Below are positions 5,609-8,946 of a stretch of 8,946 nt of DNA, in pieces; positions within the stretch are counted from its first letter, which is position 1, and every line of letters starts with the position of its first letter. The DNA is taken from NCBI GenBank assembly GCA_905480445.1, contig CAJQQJ010000030.1, positions 1 to 8,946 on the forward strand, given 5' to 3'. Source of the stretch: an uncultured Alphaproteobacteria bacterium (GTDB lineage: Bacteria; Pseudomonadota; Alphaproteobacteria; UBA7985; CAJQQZ01). Under the pieces are notes generated by a model. It had not been told where the DNA came from, did not search any database, and saw only the letters and a list, made by a program, of their open reading frames with translations. The translations under genes were made by a program, and so were the position numbers.

Positions 5609-7453
5609 TCAGTAAATTGCGTCTAAGCGTTCGACACTTGGTGCGTTTTGCATGACCTGACGCCAGATCTCCGCTGGCAATGAACCACCTGTCACCTTCT
5701 TCGTTGGCGAGCCGTCATCATTGCCCATCCAAACACCAGCCGTCAATGCCCCGTTGTAGCCAACGAAGACCGCGTCTCTGTAATCTTGTGAAGTACCAGT
5801 CTTACCGCCTGCACTCTGGCTTGTATTTGCCTTCTTGCCAGTACCCCAAACAACAACCGCCCTAAGCAAGGATTGCATTTGCTGTACTGCAGTGGACGAC
5901 AGGACTTGGCCAGGCCCACCACCGCTTCGCTCAAACAACAAGCGGCCAGACTGATTTTCAATACGCTCGATGGCATAGGGCCAAACGCCCTTCCCGCCAT
6001 TGGCAAAGGGGACGTAGGCTCCTGTGAGCTCTAACAACGTAACCTCCTCCGTTCCTAACGGAAGCGAAGCCGCCGCAGAAAGAGGACTGGTGATGCCGAG
6101 CTTTTTCGCTGTATTGATAACGTTGCGGCGACCAACAGTTTCTGACAATCGGACTGCAGCTGTATTGATTGATCTTGCGAAAGCCTCACGCAGAGTCACA
6201 GTGCCATAGAAACGTCCAGAGAAGTTTCTTGGTTTCCAACCTTTAACCGAAACTGCCCTATCATTTATTTGGCTGTCTGCTGTCCACCCCTGTTCAAACG
6301 CTGCCAAATAAGCAAAGGTTTTGAAGGCAGATCCAGGCTGACGCAAAGCTTGTGTCACGCGATTAAACTGACTGCTGCGATAATCACGACCACCCTTCAT
6401 CGCCAAAACCGCACCATCCAGATCAAGGATAACCATTGCTGCCTCACTAACGTTCTTTGTCTTACTATTAGTTGTTAAGACTTGGTCAATGGCGACGCCT
6501 GTTCGCAGCTGCATTGCCGGATCCAGTGACGTGAATATATGGAGATCCTCAGAAGGTCGTCCTATGAAGTGCTCCGCCTGTCCCATAACCCAGTCAGCGA
6601 AATGGAGCGCCTTTCCTCGACTGCTTCCCCTTGTACCTTTGGGCAAGTCTTTAACTGATTGCTGCTTAGCAAGATGTGCTTCTTGCTCAGTGATGAAACC
6701 AGCATCAAGCATCGCCATAACCACGGTCTTTGCCCGTGCGTCAGCCCGCTTTTCGGAATTGGCTGGATTATATCTTGACGGCGCTCTCAACAGACCTGCC
6801 AAAACAGCGGACTCATAAAGTCCAACTTGGCGAGCAGAGCGGCCAAAATAGCGTTGGGCCGCCGCCTCAACACCGTAGGTTCCCGCTCCCAAATACACAC
6901 GGTTTAGATAGAGCGATAGAATTTGATCCTTGGTAAACTTGGCCTCCAGTTGCAAAGCCAAAACCAACTCACGCACTTTCCGTAGAAGGCTTCGTTTAGG
7001 AGTAAGAAAAAGCACTTTAGCGAGCTGTTGAGTTATCGTTGACCCACCTTGAACAACACGTCCAGCTTTTGCGTTAACCACCATAGCGCGGGCGATGCCG
7101 AAAGGATCAACCCCAAAGTGATAGTAGAACTTACGATCCTCTGTCGCCAACACTGCCTTGATCAAGTGATCGGGCATGTCGCTGACTGTTAACGAACTAC
7201 CGTAAAGTTCGCCGTAAGTCGCTAGAACGGAACCGTCACGCGCGTAAATCGTTGCCGAGGGCTTGCGTGTTACCGCATCAACGCCTTCGATCGGTGGCAA
7301 CGTAACCCACACAATCGCCAAAGCGACGGCGCCAACAATGGCTGCCCAAAGGCCCGCCATAAACCCCAGCCCTAGAAGTCGCTTCAGGAAGAACTTTTCT
7401 TTAGGTTTTTTGCTTGCCGTTCGCTTCTTTGCTGGTTTGCTGGCTTTAGCCAT
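5609..7453 (-). CDS. Class A penicillin-binding protein (bifunctional transglycosylase/transpeptidase)
   Basis: Peptidoglycan synthase anchored in the inner membrane with its enzyme domains in the periplasm, 614 residues. A lysine-rich cytoplasmic tail (1-25) is followed by one membrane segment (about 26-51). The GT51 glycosyltransferase domain shows EDRKFYYHFGVDP (105-117; E105 catalytic), GGSTITQQLAK (136-146), RKVRELVLALQLE (158-170; E162) and LNRVYLGAGTYGVEAAAQRY (183-202). The transpeptidase domain shows SAFK (375-378; S375 acylated by penicillin), SIN (428-430) and KTG (551-553). All key residues are present. I chose ATG at 7453 because the basic tail begins there. The frame stays open 37 codons further, but that part is not PBP-like, overlaps the divergent GNAT gene and lacks a ribosome-binding site; the chosen ATG also has only a weak one. 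It is shorter than E. coli PBP1a and has no evident additional domain. The VOC gene follows after nine bases. Confidence 0.95.
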   Translation of the reverse strand: MAKASKPAKKRTASKKPKEKFFLKRLLGLGFMAGLWAAIVGAVALAIVWVTLPPIEGVDAVTRKPSATIYARDGSVLATYGELYGSSLTVSDMPDHLIKAVLATEDRKFYYHFGVDPFGIARAMVVNAKAGRVVQGGSTITQQLAKVLFLTPKRSLLRKVRELVLALQLEAKFTKDQILSLYLNRVYLGAGTYGVEAAAQRYFGRSARQVGLYESAVLAGLLRAPSRYNPANSEKRADARAKTVVMAMLDAGFITEQEAHLAKQQSVKDLPKGTRGSSRGKALHFADWVMGQAEHFIGRPSEDLHIFTSLDPAMQLRTGVAIDQVLTTNSKTKNVSEAAMVILDLDGAVLAMKGGRDYRSSQFNRVTQALRQPGSAFKTFAYLAAFEQGWTADSQINDRAVSVKGWKPRNFSGRFYGTVTLREAFARSINTAAVRLSETVGRRNVINTAKKLGITSPLSAAASLPLGTEEVTLLELTGAYVPFANGGKGVWPYAIERIENQSGRLLFERSGGGPGQVLSSTAVQQMQSLLRAVVVWGTGKKANTSQSAGGKTGTSQDYRDAVFVGYNGALTAGVWMGNDDGSPTKKVTGGSLPAEIWRQVMQNAPSVERLDAIY

Positions 7454-7534
7454 GAGAATAAAATACTTAAAATGAGACCAAATAAATTCTAGAGTCCTTA
7501 AATCCTCAATAAGTGGCAGCATCAAGATAATTTT
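7454..7534. promoter_or_regulatory. Divergent promoter region between the PBP and GNAT genes
   Basis: This 81-base, AT-rich region separates two divergent genes and must carry their start signals. On the minus strand, TTGAGG followed after 17 bases by TTTATT is a possible -35/-10 pair for the penicillin-binding protein. Each element matches the sigma-70 consensus at only four of six positions. No clear operator or terminator is visible. Confidence 0.35.
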
Positions 7535-8380
7535 GTGAAAACTTCGATATCTCAAGCAATACAATCAACTGGACCCTCCGTTGAAAGGGTGAGCTTAGAA
7601 GACCGCGATGTTGTTCGGTTACTCGATGAGTTAGCCTGGGAAGAAAAGGCTACAGTAAACGAGCCAGTTTTGCGCAACAGCCTTGTTGAAGCGCAACCTT
7701 TTCTCTCACGCCTGGGGATCCGCGAACAAGGTAACCTTGTCGCTTTGGCCATCTATTGCAATTCCCTTTCAATTACTGACCGAGATCAACTAGCTTACAG
7801 CGTTGATCTGTTAGACCTGGTTGTCACAAATGCCCATAGACGCAAAGGTTATGGATCGTCACTGATGGAGAAATTGCAGGAGTGCAGTTTAGGACAAGAA
7901 AGAGACACCATTCGTTGGAGTCTCTTCGAAGACAATCTTGCTGCAAAATCTTTCTACAAGTTCTTGGAACCCAAACAAAGAAACGGAAACAAGGTTTTCT
8001 TCTTTCCAACAGAAGGGAACGAAATTCCTGGATCTTCTCCAGTTAACTGGATGGAAACACTTTTTGATTTCGGATTGAAGCTTCGCCTGGAAAACAGAAA
8101 AGAAGATTGGATAGAGGCTATAATCTTCCCAAGCTTCGACGCGAGTTTGCCGGGTGCCGTCGGTGAAATTGGGATGGTTTCGTACTCATGCCCACAGGCT
8201 CTAAGCCAACTTTCTGAGGCATTTTGGAATCGCATAGCAGAAAGTTCAACACAGCATTGGAACGCCAAGTACCTGACTTGGTACGAGCCTGTTTTACCGC
8301 AGGAACTTGTGCCCAATGGCGCGCAAATAACCGACAAAGCTGTCCACTTTTCGTCCAAAGTTGAGAGTTTCGGCGAGTAG
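7535..8380 (+). CDS. GNAT-family N-acetyltransferase with an unassigned C-terminal region
   Basis: Protein of 281 residues. Residues about 17-158 fit the GNAT fold: a central strand LDLVVTNAHRRKGYGSSLMEKL (93-114), in which RRKGYG (102-107) is the acetyl-CoA pyrophosphate-binding loop, and FEDNLAAKSFYKFLE (131-145), the usual closing strand and helix. The acceptor substrate cannot be predicted. About 120 further residues (160-281) match no family I recognise. They are rich in tryptophan and aromatic residues (NWMETLFDFG, STQHWNAKYLTWYEPVLP) and may be a second, diverged domain. The start is GTG; no downstream ATG lies before residue 111, and the ribosome-binding site is weak. It is divergent from the penicillin-binding protein gene. 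The long antisense frame over its 3' half looks like a shadow. Confidence 0.8.
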   Translation: MKTSISQAIQSTGPSVERVSLEDRDVVRLLDELAWEEKATVNEPVLRNSLVEAQPFLSRLGIREQGNLVALAIYCNSLSITDRDQLAYSVDLLDLVVTNAHRRKGYGSSLMEKLQECSLGQERDTIRWSLFEDNLAAKSFYKFLEPKQRNGNKVFFFPTEGNEIPGSSPVNWMETLFDFGLKLRLENRKEDWIEAIIFPSFDASLPGAVGEIGMVSYSCPQALSQLSEAFWNRIAESSTQHWNAKYLTWYEPVLPQELVPNGAQITDKAVHFSSKVESFGE

Positions 8381-8560
8381 AAGTGCCTGATTCTAACCGA
8401 TATTCGAATCATTTCAGGTGACTTTTAAGCTTTTCCTGAAGAAACGACTCTTGGCTGGAGCCTGTGAATCCAGGAATTGTTTCCCATTTTGCAAATTGAC
8501 TTGCGAGTTGCGAAACATCGACCTAAATTATGCCCTTATTTAATTCTATTTGATAAAGCC
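8381..8560. other. Intergenic region between the GNAT and lipoprotein genes
   Basis: These 180 bases hold two weak inverted repeats and a possible promoter. TGATTC (8388-8393) pairs with GAATCA (8406-8411), and the outer CCTGA/TCAGG (8386-8390 and 8414-8418) could pair instead. CTGGA (8455-8459) pairs with TCCAG (8469-8473). Neither is followed by a strong T-run, so a terminator is only possible. TTGCGA (8501-8506) and TAAATT (8524-8529), 17 bases apart, form a weak sigma-70-like pair before the lipoprotein gene. I see no small RNA. Confidence 0.3.
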
Positions 8561-8946
8561 ATGAACAGAAAACAATTGTCAATTTTAGGCGTTAGCTTTC
8601 TTTTGCTTACCGCTTGTCAGCAAACCGGCGAAAATGCAGGTGGCCTGACAGAAGATGAAGTCGTAACCGTCTCAGAGGCTGGAAAAGTAGCAGCCGTTGC
8701 AGAATACTGCGAAGTAGACAAAGGCGATTTTGAACAGGCTCTCATCGATCATTACCGGCAAGTGGGCAAATCAGAGCCCGAGCTGGCTGAAGTTCAGGGC
8801 TTCTACACAACATCCTTCAACAACTCTCTCTCAGAATTGGAAGAGAACGGCAAAGTTGAAGGTGACGTCAGTGGCGGTCGAAGCACCAAGCTTGGTGGCG
8901 ACGATCCCATCGTGCAAATGTTCACCGGAAAACGTAAGTCTCCTAA
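8561..8946 (+). CDS. Putative lipoprotein of unknown function, C-terminus cut by the window edge
   Basis: 128 residues are visible and the frame is still open at the window end. The N-terminus is a lipoprotein signal peptide: MNRKQ, a hydrophobic core (about 7-16) and the lipobox LTAC with C19 as the lipidated cysteine. Glutamine, not aspartate, follows the cysteine; by the E. coli sorting rule this favours the outer membrane. The mature part is acidic and mostly hydrophilic, has one more cysteine (C50 in AEYCEVDKGDFE) and a glycine-rich stretch near 100-113. I recognise no domain. The start ATG is set by the signal peptide; the AAAG just upstream is a weak ribosome-binding site. The gene is preceded by 180 non-coding bases and probably has its own promoter. 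Confidence 0.8.
   Translation, partial: MNRKQLSILGVSFLLLTACQQTGENAGGLTEDEVVTVSEAGKVAAVAEYCEVDKGDFEQALIDHYRQVGKSEPELAEVQGFYTTSFNNSLSELEENGKVEGDVSGGRSTKLGGDDPIVQMFTGKRKSP

Noticed and set aside
7454..7564. Longer N-terminus of the penicillin-binding protein, starting at 7564 or 7522
   Set aside because: The extra 37 codons do not resemble a PBP tail, lack ribosome-binding sites and would overlap the divergent GNAT gene; the lysine-rich tail at 7453 is typical.
7954..8412. 152-codon open frame antisense to the GNAT gene
   Set aside because: No recognisable motif or good start signal, and the opposite strand encodes a clear GNAT protein. It is a reading-frame shadow.
8530..8553. Seven-codon leader peptide (MPLFNSI) before the lipoprotein gene
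   Set aside because: No ribosome-binding site or regulatory codons are visible. Such a short frame is expected by chance.

Overview
The window looks like chromosomal DNA from an alphaproteobacterium of moderate GC content. It contains a RegB/PrrB-type redox sensor kinase, a class typical of that group. The genes are closely packed, and I see no insertion sequences, tRNAs, rRNAs, CRISPR arrays or phage genes. There are nine protein genes: seven complete, plus one truncated at each edge of the window. No stretch longer than 300 bases lacks a gene.

Layout: (1) Positions 1-1947, minus strand: cobT (lower-ligand base activation in cobalamin synthesis), followed 44 bases later by the RegB-like membrane histidine kinase, whose catalytic domain lies outside the window. 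(2) Positions 1948-2075: a divergent intergenic region with an imperfect palindrome but no recognisable cobalamin riboswitch. (3) Positions 2076-5161, plus strand: cobS (adenosylcobinamide-GDP ribazoletransferase), a cobC-like histidine phosphatase, an Ada-like protein made of an AraC helix-turn-helix region fused to an O6-alkylguanine methyltransferase, and a YgjP/DUF45 metallopeptidase-like protein whose gene overlaps the Ada gene by 23 bases. (4) Positions 5165-7453, minus strand: a class A bifunctional penicillin-binding protein, followed 9 bases later by a small glyoxalase-fold (VOC) protein. (5) Positions 7535-8946, plus strand: a GNAT acetyltransferase with an unassigned C-terminal region, then the start of a lipoprotein gene.

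How the genes fit together: CobT makes alpha-ribazole phosphate. CobS joins alpha-ribazole or its phosphate to adenosylcobinamide-GDP. The CobC-like phosphatase removes the 5'-phosphate. Together they form most of the nucleotide-loop assembly module; the cobinamide kinase/guanylyltransferase (cobP/cobU) is not in the window. The RegB-like kinase keeps the quinone-binding motif, the phospho-acceptor histidine and a cysteine matching the known redox switch. It is probably co-transcribed with cobT.

Most of the window is ordinary housekeeping content. The points most worth a second look are the Ada homologue without its metal-binding sensor domain, its overlap with a SprT-like metallopeptidase-family gene, and the unassigned C-terminal part of the GNAT protein.
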